This document shows, piece after piece, positions 8,340 through 18,086 of a stretch of DNA of 64,000 bases. The translations under genes were made by a program, and so were the position numbers. The notes beneath the pieces were generated by a model. That model ran no database searches, was not told the origin of the DNA, and worked only from the letters and a program-made list of their open reading frames with translations. Numbering within the stretch: the first letter of the stretch is position 1; each line of letters starts with the position of its first letter. Source of the DNA: Planotetraspora mira. GTDB taxonomy: Bacteria; Actinomycetota; Actinomycetes; Streptosporangiales; Streptosporangiaceae. The DNA lies in NCBI RefSeq assembly GCF_016863275.1, contig NZ_BOOO01000024.1, positions 62,001 through 126,000 of the forward strand. The letters run 5' to 3'.

Positions 8340-9416
8340 GTGGTGGGTATGCAGGTGATCGACTGGGATCTGGCCGTAGCGACCGGCGTGCGCCTGGTGC
8401 GCCCCGGTCCGCAGGTGACCCGAGAGGAGGCCAAGCAGGCGGTCGTCGACCTGAGGACCCTCTCGCGCGAAGCCGAAGGGCACGTGCGTGAGTTCACCGG
8501 GATCGACTCCGCGCCTCCGGAGGAGGCCACCGTCGTCGACCGGCCGGGCTGGATCCGGGCCAACGTCGACGGGTTCCGGGTCGTCCTCGAACCGCTGACC
8601 GACAAGATGTCGAGCATGCCGCCGATCGTCAGCGCGGTCGGCTCGCGGATCACCGGCGTCGAGGTGGGCGCGGTTCTGGCGTTCCTGGCGTCCCGGGTGC
8701 TCGGGCAGTACGAACTGTTCCTCCCGCCGGATCCGTCGGGCAACGCGCCGACGGGCCGTCTGACCCTGGTCGCGCCCAACATCGTCCACGCGGAGCGCGA
8801 GCTCGGGGTCTCCCCGCGCGATTTCCGCCTGTGGGTCTGCCTGCACGAGGAGACGCACCGCGTCCAGTTCACCGGCGTGCCCTGGCTGAGGGAGTACGTC
8901 CGGGGCCAGATGACCGAGTTCCTGCTCGCGTCCGACATGGACCTCACGACCCTGCTGGAGCGGTTGCGTGCGGCCGGCGACGCGGTGGCCGACGCCTTCA
9001 AGGGCGGCGAGGGCAACCTCATCGAGGCCATCCAGACCCCCGAGCAGAAGGCCGTGCTCGACCGGGTCACGGCCGTGATGACCCTCGTCGAGGGGCATGG
9101 CGACTACGTCATGGACGCCGTCGGGCCGTCCGTGGTGCCGTCGGTCGCCGACATCCGGGCCAAGTTCCAGCGCCGCCGCGAGGGCGGCTCGCGGATCGAC
9201 CAGCTCATCAGGCGCTTCCTGGGCATCGAGCTCAAGATGAAGCAGTACGCCGAAGGTTCCCGATTCGTCCGCACCGTCGTCGACGAGGCCGGAATGGCCG
9301 GGTTCAATCGAGTCTGGACCTCTCCGGAGACCCTTCCCGACCGGGACGAGATCGCCGACCCCCGCGCCTGGATGAACCGAGTCCTCGGCACCCGAGCCGT
9401 AGAACCCGGCATCTGA
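8340..9416 (+). CDS. Zinc-dependent metalloprotease of the DUF2342 family
   Basis: The protein has 358 residues from GTG 8340, with GAGGAGA at 8326-8332 at good spacing. ATG 8349 is the alternative. The zinc signature HEETH (residues 169-173, in CLHEETHRVQF) and the flanking FLASRVLGQYE and VEGHGDYVMD motifs identify the actinobacterial DUF2342 family, once labelled as associated with coenzyme F420 biosynthesis. The substrate is unknown. The gene follows dacB by 67 bases and may be co-transcribed with it. Its position directly upstream of tilS-hpt-ftsH is common in actinomycetes. An array of 53-bp repeats begins 10 bases after its stop codon. Confidence 0.85.
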   Translation: MVGMQVIDWDLAVATGVRLVRPGPQVTREEAKQAVVDLRTLSREAEGHVREFTGIDSAPPEEATVVDRPGWIRANVDGFRVVLEPLTDKMSSMPPIVSAVGSRITGVEVGAVLAFLASRVLGQYELFLPPDPSGNAPTGRLTLVAPNIVHAERELGVSPRDFRLWVCLHEETHRVQFTGVPWLREYVRGQMTEFLLASDMDLTTLLERLRAAGDAVADAFKGGEGNLIEAIQTPEQKAVLDRVTAVMTLVEGHGDYVMDAVGPSVVPSVADIRAKFQRRREGGSRIDQLIRRFLGIELKMKQYAEGSRFVRTVVDEAGMAGFNRVWTSPETLPDRDEIADPRAWMNRVLGTRAVEPGI

Positions 9417-9426
9417 CCCCTTCGGC

Positions 9427-9598
9427 GTGATCATGCACAGGTTCGGCCGCAGGCCCCCCGACCTGCCCCCACCCGTGGCGTGATCATGCACACATTCGTG
9501 ATCAAGCGGCCTCACCTGGGCCGACTCTTTTTCGTGATCATGCGCAGGTTCGCGATCAGCTAGGCCGACCTGCGCGGATGCGTTCCGTGATCATGCAC
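9427..9598 (+). repeat. 53-bp-period repeat array A (4 units), 3' of the DUF2342 gene
   Basis: Cores of GTGATCATGC[A/G]C begin at 9427, 9480, 9534 and 9587, that is at intervals of 53, 54 and 53. Each full unit reads core, then (A/G)(G/A)(G/A)TTCG (unit positions 13-19), a variable stretch, and a second conserved block (G/C)A(C/G)CTG at unit positions 34-39. The third unit has GCGC where the others have GCAC. The fourth unit diverges after its core because the tilS start region takes over (ATG 9618). Orientation is the same as the upstream gene. The same unit occurs at 23717-24312 and 40894-41064. Confidence 0.9.
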
Positions 9599-9617
9599 GG
9601 GTGGACACAATGGGCCT

Positions 9618-10598
9618 ATGGGCCCACATCCCGCCGTCGCCGACGTCCGCCGTGCCGTACGGCAGTCGCTCGGGGATCTCACGCCCGGCGGACTGGTGCT
9701 GGTCGCCTGCAGCGGCGGGGCCGACTCGCTCGCCCTCGCGGCGGCGCTGGGGTTCGCCGCGCCGCGGATGGGCCTCAAGGCCGGACTGGTGACCGTCGAC
9801 CACGGTCTGCAGGACGGGTCGGCCGCCCGCGCGCTCGATGTCGTACGGCTCGCACCTGCACTGGATCTTGAGCCCGCCGAGGTCCTGACGGTCACCGTGG
9901 GCCGGGCCGGAGGCCCCGAGGCCGCAGCCAGGGACGCCCGTTACGCCGCACTCGCGGAGGCGGCTCAGCGGCTTGAGGCCGCGGCGGTGCTCCTGGGGCA
10001 CACGATGAACGATCAAGCCGAGACCGTGCTTCTGCGCCTCGCGCGCGGCAGCGGCAGCCGTTCACTGTCAGGCATGCCCGAGGTCTCCGGCGTCTATCGC
10101 CGGCCCCTGCTCGGCCTGAGCCGTATGAGGACCAGGGACGCCTGCGCGGCTCTGGGCCTGCGGCCGTGGGACGACCCGCACAACACCGATCCCGCCTACA
10201 CCAGGGTCAGGGTCCGGCATGACGTGCTCCCGGCGCTCGAGACGGCCCTGGGGCCCGGCGTGGCCGAGGCCCTCGCCCGTACGGCACGGCTGTGCCGGGA
10301 CGACGCGGACGCCCTCGACGCGTGGGCCGACACGGTGTACGAGGCGTCGGCGGGCCCGGACGGCCATCTGGAGGTGTCCGCGCTGGAGGACGTGCCGGCG
10401 GCGGTGCGGCGGCGGGTGATCCGGCGGGCGGCGGTGTCGGCGGGCGCGTCCGCCTCCGCACTGGGCGCCGTCCACATCGAAGAGGTGGAGCGCCTGGTCA
10501 CCGAGTGGCGAGGTCAGAAGGCCGTTCACCTACCCGGGGGGGTGGGCGCCGTTCGGCGCTATGGGACGCTGATATTCGCCACAGACAACCTCTCGTAA
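9618..10598 (+). CDS. tilS: tRNA(Ile)-lysidine synthetase
   Basis: The protein has 326 residues. The N-terminal PP-loop ATPase motif SGGADS begins at Ser32. [20 protein letters not shown] and [15 protein letters not shown] are strongly characteristic of TilS. The enzyme uses ATP and lysine to convert C34 of tRNA(Ile)(CAU) to lysidine, changing both codon reading and aminoacylation identity. The C-terminal domain is short, as in other actinomycete TilS proteins. The gene heads the conserved tilS-hpt-ftsH-folE order. Its leader overlaps the last unit of repeat array A, and no clear ribosome-binding site is seen. Confidence 0.95.
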   Translation: MGPHPAVADVRRAVRQSLGDLTPGGLVLVACSGGADSLALAAALGFAAPRMGLKAGLVTVDHGLQDGSAARALDVVRLAPALDLEPAEVLTVTVGRAGGPEAAARDARYAALAEAAQRLEAAAVLLGHTMNDQAETVLLRLARGSGSRSLSGMPEVSGVYRRPLLGLSRMRTRDACAALGLRPWDDPHNTDPAYTRVRVRHDVLPALETALGPGVAEALARTARLCRDDADALDAWADTVYEASAGPDGHLEVSALEDVPAAVRRRVIRRAAVSAGASASALGAVHIEEVERLVTEWRGQKAVHLPGGVGAVRRYGTLIFATDNLS

Positions 10599-10610
10599 GG
10601 AAAACCCCAG

Positions 10611-11168
10611 GTGGACGCAGCCGACATGGGTCAGGACCTCTCGAGTGTCCTCATTCCGGAAGAAGATCTCCAAACCAAGATCAAGGAGCTGGCGGGCAAG
10701 ATCGACGCCGACTACGCCGGGAAGGACCTGCTGATAGTCGGCGTGCTCAAGGGCGCCGTCATGGTCATGGCCGACCTCGCACGCGCCCTCCACGTGCCCG
10801 TGCACATGGACTGGATGGCCGTTTCGTCCTATGGAGCCGGCACCAAGTCGTCCGGCGTCGTGCGGGTGCTCAAGGACCTCGACACCGACATCGCCGGGCG
10901 GCACGTCTTGGTGGTGGAGGACATCATCGACTCCGGGCTGACGCTGTCGTGGCTCATGAACAACTTGAAGTCGCGGAACCCTGCATCGGTTGAAATATGC
11001 ACGCTTCTCCGCAAACCGGACGCGGTAAAAGTGCCCATCGATGTGCGGTACGTCGGCTTTGACATCCCGAACGAGTTCGTGATCGGATTCGGCCTCGATT
11101 ACGACGAGCGATACCGTAACTTGCCCTTCATCGGGACGCTCGCCCCTCATGTCTACGGTGGGGAGTAA
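10611..11168 (+). CDS. hpt: Hypoxanthine phosphoribosyltransferase
   Basis: This 185-residue purine-salvage enzyme transfers phosphoribose from PRPP to hypoxanthine or guanine. The PRPP-binding loop is [11 protein letters not shown], and the PPi loop and dimer motifs ([24 protein letters not shown]) are present. The start is GTG 10611 with AAGGAAA at about 10597-10603. ATG 10626 is an in-frame alternative. It is 12 bases from tilS, so the two are probably co-transcribed. A 264-base gap with its own inverted repeats separates it from ftsH. Confidence 0.95.
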   Translation: MDAADMGQDLSSVLIPEEDLQTKIKELAGKIDADYAGKDLLIVGVLKGAVMVMADLARALHVPVHMDWMAVSSYGAGTKSSGVVRVLKDLDTDIAGRHVLVVEDIIDSGLTLSWLMNNLKSRNPASVEICTLLRKPDAVKVPIDVRYVGFDIPNEFVIGFGLDYDERYRNLPFIGTLAPHVYGGE

Positions 11169-11181
11169 GCCCTAAGCGAAG

Positions 11182-11385
11182 TGCCCTTCCAGTCCGGCGT
11201 TATTCGCTCCCAGGTAGGGGAACACGGGAACGGCTGACGTACGTTGGAAGGGCAAGCCGGAATCGCACGGGCAGTTACCGCCTGGGGCGGCCCGGTGTAC
11301 CTTCGGAGATCCGTGGGGAACCAGTCGGTTACTCATGGGTAGTCAGAAGGAGCGGCAGGATGCCGCGACCCCGGGTTTCCCGGGG
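11182..11385 (+). promoter_or_regulatory. hpt-ftsH intergenic region with two inverted repeats
   Basis: TGCCCTTCCA (11182-11191) is the exact inverse complement of TGGAAGGGCA (11245-11254), 53 bases apart. Further on, CCCCGGG (11369-11375) and CCCGGGG (11379-11385) make a tight 7-bp hairpin with a 3-base loop, 48 bases before the ftsH start. The first could be a distant operator pair or the base of a leader structure, and the second a leader hairpin of the ftsH transcript. No RNA family is recognised. Confidence 0.4.
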
Positions 11386-11432
11386 CCAGGCCTTGGTCAG
11401 GAAGGGACGGGCCCGCCGGGGTTCCGCAACGG

Positions 11433-13433
<2,001 letters not shown>

Positions 13434-13435
13434 CA

Positions 13436-14020
13436 GTGGTGCCATCAGTTCCGCAGTTCGACCACGGGCGGATCGAGAAGGCCGTTCGCGAGATCCTTTC
13501 GGCGATCGGCGAAGATCCGGATCGGGACGGGCTGCGGGACACCCCCGCTCGCGTGGCCCGTGCCTACGCCGAGCAGTTCGCCGGTCTCGGTCAGACGCCG
13601 GAGGACGCGCTGACCACGATGTTCGACGCCGACCACGATGAGATGGTGCTGGTGAAGGACATCGAGGTCATGTCCACCTGCGAGCACCACCTCCTTCCGT
13701 TCCACGGCGTCGCGCACATCGGCTACACGCCCAACGAGAAGGGCCAGATCACCGGCTTATCCAAGCTGGCCAGGCTGGTGGACGTGTACGCCCGCCGGCC
13801 CCAGGTCCAGGAGCGGATGACGTCGCAGATCGCCGACGCCCTGATGCGGGTGCTCGAGCCTCGCGGAGTGATCGTGGTCATCGAGGCCGAGCACATGTGC
13901 ATGACGATGCGCGGCGTCCGCAAGCCGGGAGCCAAGACGATCACCTCGGCCGTCAGGGGCGACTTCCGCACGAGCGAGGCGACGCGCGCGGAGGCGATGT
14001 CCCTGATCCTCCGCGGCTGA
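13436..14020 (+). CDS. folE: GTP cyclohydrolase I
   Basis: The protein has 194 residues and is the first step of the folate pathway: GTP to 7,8-dihydroneopterin triphosphate plus formate. Zinc ligands are visible in CEHH (Cys82, His85) and Cys155 (EHMCMTMRG). [14 protein letters not shown] is the family N-terminal signature. Consecutive GTG codons at 13436 and 13439 follow the ftsH stop by 2 bases. The gene starts the fol block (folE, folP, folB, folK), interrupted only by a 153-base gap before folP and an NTF2-like gene. Confidence 0.96.
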   Translation: MVPSVPQFDHGRIEKAVREILSAIGEDPDRDGLRDTPARVARAYAEQFAGLGQTPEDALTTMFDADHDEMVLVKDIEVMSTCEHHLLPFHGVAHIGYTPNEKGQITGLSKLARLVDVYARRPQVQERMTSQIADALMRVLEPRGVIVVIEAEHMCMTMRGVRKPGAKTITSAVRGDFRTSEATRAEAMSLILRG

Positions 14021-14115
14021 TCGCGGCGGGACCCGATTCGTTATGGCGGTGGGCGCACCCATGCGACTGATCGCGACTCGGCAGCACCTAGGCTTGGTTG
14101 CGAGCGAAGCGAGTG

Positions 14116-14135
14116 GGCCTCCCGACGCGGAGGCC
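14116..14135 (+). promoter_or_regulatory. Hairpin in the folE-folP gap
   Basis: GGCCTCC (14116-14122) and GGAGGCC (14129-14135) form a perfect 7-bp stem with a 6-base loop, 38 bases before folP. There is no T run, so it is more likely a leader structure or mRNA-processing hairpin than a terminator. Confidence 0.35.
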
Positions 14136-14173
14136 ACGGTCATTCGCCGACGAGCCGCAGGCGAGGAGGGGCA

Positions 14174-15049
14174 ATGACCACACGACATGTGCACGGCATG
14201 CCCGCGCCTGGGCGCTGCCTGGTCATGGGCGTGGTCAACGTGACGCCTGACTCGTTCTCCGACGGCGGCCAGTGGTTCGACGTGGACACCGCGATCAGGC
14301 ACGGCCTCGACCTCGTCAAGGAGGGCGCCGACATCGTCGACGTGGGCGGCGAGTCGACCCGCCCGGGCGCCGTCCGGGTTCCGCTCGACGAGGAGCTGCG
14401 CAGGGTCGAACCCGTGATCCGCATCCTCACCGAGGAGGGCGTGACGGTCAGCGTCGACACCATGCGGGCGGAGGTCGCCGAGGCGGCCGTCAAGGCCGGG
14501 GCGAAGCTCGTCAACGACGTCAGCGGCGGCCTGGCCGACCCGGTGATGCCCCGGGTGGTGGCCGCGACGGGCGTGCCGTACGTGGTGATGCACTGGCGCG
14601 GGCACAGCCGCGACATGGAAAGCCGCGCGATCTACGCCGATGTCGTGACCGAGGTGGCCGAGGAGTTGCGCAAGCGGGTCGACTCGGTGCTCGCCGAGGG
14701 GGTCCGCGAGGAGCAGATCGTCCTTGATCCTGGTCTGGGTTTCTCCAAGCAGGCCGAGCACAACTGGGCTCTGCTCGCCGGCATCGGCACACTGAACGAG
14801 CTGGGTTACCCTCTGATCATCGGCGCGTCCAGGAAACGTTTCCTCGGCCGCCTGCTCCCGGACGCCGACGGCACGCCCAGGCCGTTCAGCCGCAGTGACG
14901 ACGCGACGCTCGCGGTCACCGCGCTGGCCGCCCAGGCCGGTGCCTGGTGCGTCCGGGTGCACCACGTCGCGGCCAACGCCGACGCCGTGCGCGTGGCCGC
15001 CGCGTGGACGGCGGCCAGCGATGGACATGCCGACAAAGGACGCGGATGA
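14174..15049 (+). CDS. folP: Dihydropteroate synthase
   Basis: This 291-residue TIM-barrel enzyme joins 6-hydroxymethyl-dihydropterin pyrophosphate to p-aminobenzoate and is the target of sulfonamides. Family signatures are VMGVVNVTPDSFSDGG, DIVDVGGESTRPGA and IIGASRKRFLG. GAGGAGGGG immediately precedes the ATG. The last bases overlap the start of the next gene in ATGA. All catalytic-site loops appear intact, so this is the functional copy and not the inactive FolP2-like paralogue seen in some actinobacteria. Confidence 0.96.
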   Translation: MTTRHVHGMPAPGRCLVMGVVNVTPDSFSDGGQWFDVDTAIRHGLDLVKEGADIVDVGGESTRPGAVRVPLDEELRRVEPVIRILTEEGVTVSVDTMRAEVAEAAVKAGAKLVNDVSGGLADPVMPRVVAATGVPYVVMHWRGHSRDMESRAIYADVVTEVAEELRKRVDSVLAEGVREEQIVLDPGLGFSKQAEHNWALLAGIGTLNELGYPLIIGASRKRFLGRLLPDADGTPRPFSRSDDATLAVTALAAQAGAWCVRVHHVAANADAVRVAAAWTAASDGHADKGRG

Positions 15050-15471
15050 AGGACATCGAGGAGCTCAACGAGGCGTTCTACAACGCGATTGAGAGCGCCG
15101 ACCTCGACAAGATGTCGGAAATATGGGTGGAGGACGTCGCCGACCGGGTCGCGATGTGCGTGCACCCCGGCTGGCCGATGCTCAGCGGCCGTTCCGAGGT
15201 GCTCAGGTCATGGGCGCTGATCATGGCGAACACTCCGTACATCCAATTCGTGCTCACCGACGTCCAGACCACGGTCGTGGGCGACGTGGCCATCGTCACG
15301 TGCGCGGAGAACATCCTCACGGCGGCCGACACCGACGAGCCGGGCTTCGCGGCCGGCCGGGTCGTGGCCACCAACACCTTCCTGCGGACCCCCGCCGGCT
15401 GGCGGCTCTGGCTGCACCACGGGTCTCCCGTCCTGCAGGGTGACGACGATGATGAGGAAGAGGAGCCGTGA
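15046..15471 (+). CDS. NTF2-like / SnoaL-like small protein embedded in the folate operon
   Basis: The protein has 141 residues and a cystatin-like alpha+beta NTF2 fold. The N-terminal helix pair is IEELNEAFYNAIESADLDKMSEIW, and the rest is antiparallel strands ending WRLWLHHGSPVL. The C-terminus is a run of Asp and Glu. It overlaps folP (ATGA) and folB (GTGA), so it is translated as part of the folate operon. Proteins of this type are found at this position in many actinomycetes, but no pterin reaction has been assigned to them that I know of. No catalytic residues can be named. Confidence 0.8.
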   Translation: MKDIEELNEAFYNAIESADLDKMSEIWVEDVADRVAMCVHPGWPMLSGRSEVLRSWALIMANTPYIQFVLTDVQTTVVGDVAIVTCAENILTAADTDEPGFAAGRVVATNTFLRTPAGWRLWLHHGSPVLQGDDDDEEEEP

Positions 15472-15857
15472 GCGAGCCGACCGGACGTACGGCACGGATG
15501 GACAGCGTGCGCCTCGCCGGGCTCAGGGCGCGCGGGCGGCATGGCTGCCTGCCCGCCGAGCGCGCGCTCGGCCAGGAGTTCGTCGTCGATGTGATCCTGT
15601 TCCTCGACACCGCCCCCGCCGCCGCGTCCGACGACCTGACCAAGACCGTCGACTACGGCGCGCTGGCCCTCCAACTCGTCCGTACGGTCGAGGGCGAGCC
15701 GGTCAACCTGATCGAGACCCTCGCCGACCGGCTGGCGTCGGACTGCCTGGCCTATGACCTGGTCGACGAGGTCGAGGTCAGCGTCCACAAGCCGGCGGCG
15801 CCCATCCCGCTGCCGTTCGGCGACGTGGTGGTGACCATCAGAAGGGCCCGCGGATGA
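15468..15857 (+). CDS. folB: Dihydroneopterin aldolase
   Basis: The protein has 129 residues and converts 7,8-dihydroneopterin to 6-hydroxymethyl-dihydropterin plus glycolaldehyde. Signatures are RLAGLRARGRHGCLPAER, the KTVDYGAL strand, NLIETLADRLA and VSVHKPAAPIP, which contains the conserved active-site Lys. The normal GxxGV(F/Y)xxE motif at the N-terminus appears here as GRHGCLPAE, with Cys-Leu in place of the aromatic pair. GTG start overlaps the previous stop; its own stop overlaps folK in ATGA. Confidence 0.94.
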   Translation: MSEPTGRTARMDSVRLAGLRARGRHGCLPAERALGQEFVVDVILFLDTAPAAASDDLTKTVDYGALALQLVRTVEGEPVNLIETLADRLASDCLAYDLVDEVEVSVHKPAAPIPLPFGDVVVTIRRARG

Positions 15858-16354
15858 GGGTCGTCCTGTCGCTCGGCAGCAACCTCGGCCGCCGGATCGA
15901 CTACCTCCAGGGTGCGCTGGACGCTCTGTTCGACGCCCCGGGGCTCAGCTTCGTGGCGGTGTCGCCGGTCTACGAGACGGATCCGGTGGGCGGCCCGGAG
16001 CAGGAGGCCTTCCTGAACGCCGTGGTGATCGCCGAGAGCGTGCTGGCCCCGCGGGTGCTCCTCGACCGGGCGCACGACATCGAGAAGGCCTTCGGCCGCG
16101 AACGGCTCGAACGCTGGGGACCGAGGACGCTCGACGTCGACCTGATCATGGCGGGCGACGTGGTGTCCGACGATCCCGAGCTCACCCTGCCGCACCCGCG
16201 GGCACACGAGCGGGCATTCGTGTTGATCCCGTGGGCGCAGGCCGATCCCGCGGCGGCCCTTCCCGGCCTCGGGCCCGTCTCCGCGTTGCTCGCCGGCCTC
16301 GACCACAGTGGCGTACGGCTGCGCGCCGATCTCTGCCTCGAACCCCCTGCCTGA
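15854..16354 (+). CDS. folK: 2-amino-4-hydroxy-6-hydroxymethyldihydropteridine diphosphokinase (HPPK)
   Basis: The protein has 166 residues and transfers pyrophosphate from ATP to 6-hydroxymethyl-dihydropterin, producing the FolP substrate. The hallmark RWGPRTLDVDLIM is present with its metal-binding Asp pair, as are SLGSNLGRR at the N-terminus and LPHPRAHERAFVLIPWAQ near the end. It is translationally coupled to folB. It completes the set folE-folP-folB-folK in one transcription unit. The next gene starts 13 bases later. Confidence 0.95.
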   Translation: MRVVLSLGSNLGRRIDYLQGALDALFDAPGLSFVAVSPVYETDPVGGPEQEAFLNAVVIAESVLAPRVLLDRAHDIEKAFGRERLERWGPRTLDVDLIMAGDVVSDDPELTLPHPRAHERAFVLIPWAQADPAAALPGLGPVSALLAGLDHSGVRLRADLCLEPPA

Positions 16355-16367
16355 CGAGGAGCCCAGC

Positions 16368-16817
16368 GTGAAGCCCAGCAATCCCGGCGTGCTCGTGGGC
16401 CTGGTGGTCGTGTTCGCCCTGGCCACCTGGGGAGTACTGCAAGAGCTCTACTCCCAGATCCCGACCGTCCCGTGGACGGCGATCCCGACGCTGCTGATCC
16501 TCGCGGTCGGCGAGGGGTACACGGGCTGGCTGACGCGCGCCAGGATCCTCCGCAAGCCGGACACCAAGCCGGTCGAGCCGCTGGCCGTCGCCCGGCTGGC
16601 GGCACTCGCCAAGGCGACGGCCTACGCGGGCGCGGTCTTCGGCGGGATCTTCGCCGGGTTCGTCCTGCACGTGCTGAACCTGCTCGATCTGCCGAAGCCG
16701 CGGCAGGACGCGATCGTGGCCGGCGGCTCCTTCGTCGCCTGTGTGGCCCTGATCTGCGCCGCGCTCTTCCTCGAGTACTGCTGCCGGGTCCCCGGCAAGC
16801 CCGAGGACGAGGAGTAG
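16368..16817 (+). CDS. DUF3180 family membrane protein
   Basis: The protein has 149 residues from GTG 16368, with GAGGAG at about 16356-16361. Four hydrophobic segments (about residues 7-22, 35-50, 82-100 and 118-136) make it an integral membrane protein. DUF3180 proteins sit immediately after folK across the actinomycetes, but their function is unknown. The short cytoplasmic C-terminus ends in acidic residues. It is the last gene of the folate operon and converges on the nuoD-like gene with 9 bases between the stops. Confidence 0.82.
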   Translation: MKPSNPGVLVGLVVVFALATWGVLQELYSQIPTVPWTAIPTLLILAVGEGYTGWLTRARILRKPDTKPVEPLAVARLAALAKATAYAGAVFGGIFAGFVLHVLNLLDLPKPRQDAIVAGGSFVACVALICAALFLEYCCRVPGKPEDEE

Positions 16818-16826
16818 AGAGCCGGC

Positions 16827-18011
16827 CTACTTGTCGATGTCGCCGACGACGAAGAACATCGAGCCCAGGATCGCCACCATGTCGGCGACGAGGTTGCCGG
16901 GGAGCAGTTCGCGCAGGACCTGCACGTTGTTGAAGGACGCGCTGCGGAGCTTGAGCCGCCAGGGCGTCTTCTCCCCCCGGGACACGAGGTAGTAGCCGTT
17001 GAGGCCGAGAGGGCTCTCCGTCCAGGCGTACGTGTGCCCCTCGGGGGCCTTCAGGATCTTGGGCAGGCGCTGGTTGATCGGCCCCGGCGGGAGCTGCCGT
17101 AGTCGCTCGACGCACGCGTCGGCGAGGTCGAGCGAGACCTTGACCTGCTCCAGGAGCACCTGGAACCGGGCGTGGCAGTCGCCGGCCGAGCGCGTCACGA
17201 CCTTGACCGGCAGCTCGCCGTACGCCAGATAGGGCTCGTCGCGCCGCAGGTCGAAGTCGACTCCAGAGGCCCGGGCGATCGGGCCGCTCACGCCGTACTG
17301 CATGATCGTCTCTCGATCGAGCACGCCGACGCCCCTGGTCCTGGCCAGGAAGATCTCGTTTCCGGCGATCAGCTGCTCGATGTCGGGCAGGCGGCGGCGC
17401 ACGTCGGCGACGGCCCCGGACGCGCGGTCGAGCCAGCCGTACGGAAGGTCCTCCTTGAGGCCGCCCACACGGTTGAACATGTAGTGCATGCGGCCGCCGG
17501 AGATCTCCTCCATGACGTGTTGCAGGGTCTCCCGCTCGCGGAAGGCGTAGAAGAGCGGAGTGATCGCGCCCAGCTCCAGGGGATAGGAGCCGAGGAACAT
17601 GAGGTGGTTGAGCACCCGGTTGAGCTCGGCGAGCAGCGTGCGTGCCCAGATCGCCCGCTGCGGCACCTCCATGCCGAGCATGCGCTCCACCGCGATCACG
17701 ACGCCGAGCTCGTTCGCGAACGCCGACAGCCAGTCGTGCCGGTTGGCCAGCACGATGATCTGCCGGTAGTCGCGCACCTCGAAGAGCTTCTCCGCGCCCC
17801 GGTGCATGTAGCCGATGATCGGCTCGGCCGACACGATCCGCTCGCCGTCCAGCGTGAGCCGCAGCCGCAACACCCCATGGGTGGACGGGTGTTGCGGGCC
17901 GATGTTGAGGACCATGTCCTCGGTGGCCAGCTCCCTCGCCTGGACGGCTTCCGCACCCGCGCCGATCCCGACGACGCGTTCCCGGAACCTGCCCTCGGGC
18001 TCTTCCGTCAT
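16827..18011 (-). CDS. NuoD-like protein (49-kDa subunit homologue), orphan copy
   Basis: The protein has 394 residues and covers the whole NuoD family: GPQHPSTHG (His41, His45), [10 protein letters not shown] (Arg71), [41 protein letters not shown] and a C-terminus resembling [19 protein letters not shown]. In complex I this subunit holds the quinone head-group. At the position of the quinone-binding Tyr (bovine 49-kDa Tyr108) the sequence here is NRHDWLS, so that Tyr is Trp94. No other nuo gene is adjacent. Similar isolated nuoD-type genes are known in Streptomyces. It may be an alternative subunit or a repurposed protein. ATG 18011 has GGGAG ten bases upstream; ATG 18020 is too close to it. 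Confidence 0.82.
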   Translation of the reverse strand: MTEEPEGRFRERVVGIGAGAEAVQARELATEDMVLNIGPQHPSTHGVLRLRLTLDGERIVSAEPIIGYMHRGAEKLFEVRDYRQIIVLANRHDWLSAFANELGVVIAVERMLGMEVPQRAIWARTLLAELNRVLNHLMFLGSYPLELGAITPLFYAFRERETLQHVMEEISGGRMHYMFNRVGGLKEDLPYGWLDRASGAVADVRRRLPDIEQLIAGNEIFLARTRGVGVLDRETIMQYGVSGPIARASGVDFDLRRDEPYLAYGELPVKVVTRSAGDCHARFQVLLEQVKVSLDLADACVERLRQLPPGPINQRLPKILKAPEGHTYAWTESPLGLNGYYLVSRGEKTPWRLKLRSASFNNVQVLRELLPGNLVADMVAILGSMFFVVGDIDK

Positions 18012-18086
18012 AGGTCCCATGCTCCCACGCTCGTACGGCCTGGCGAAGAGCGTGAACCCCATCGAAGCCGTACGAGCCGGGATATG

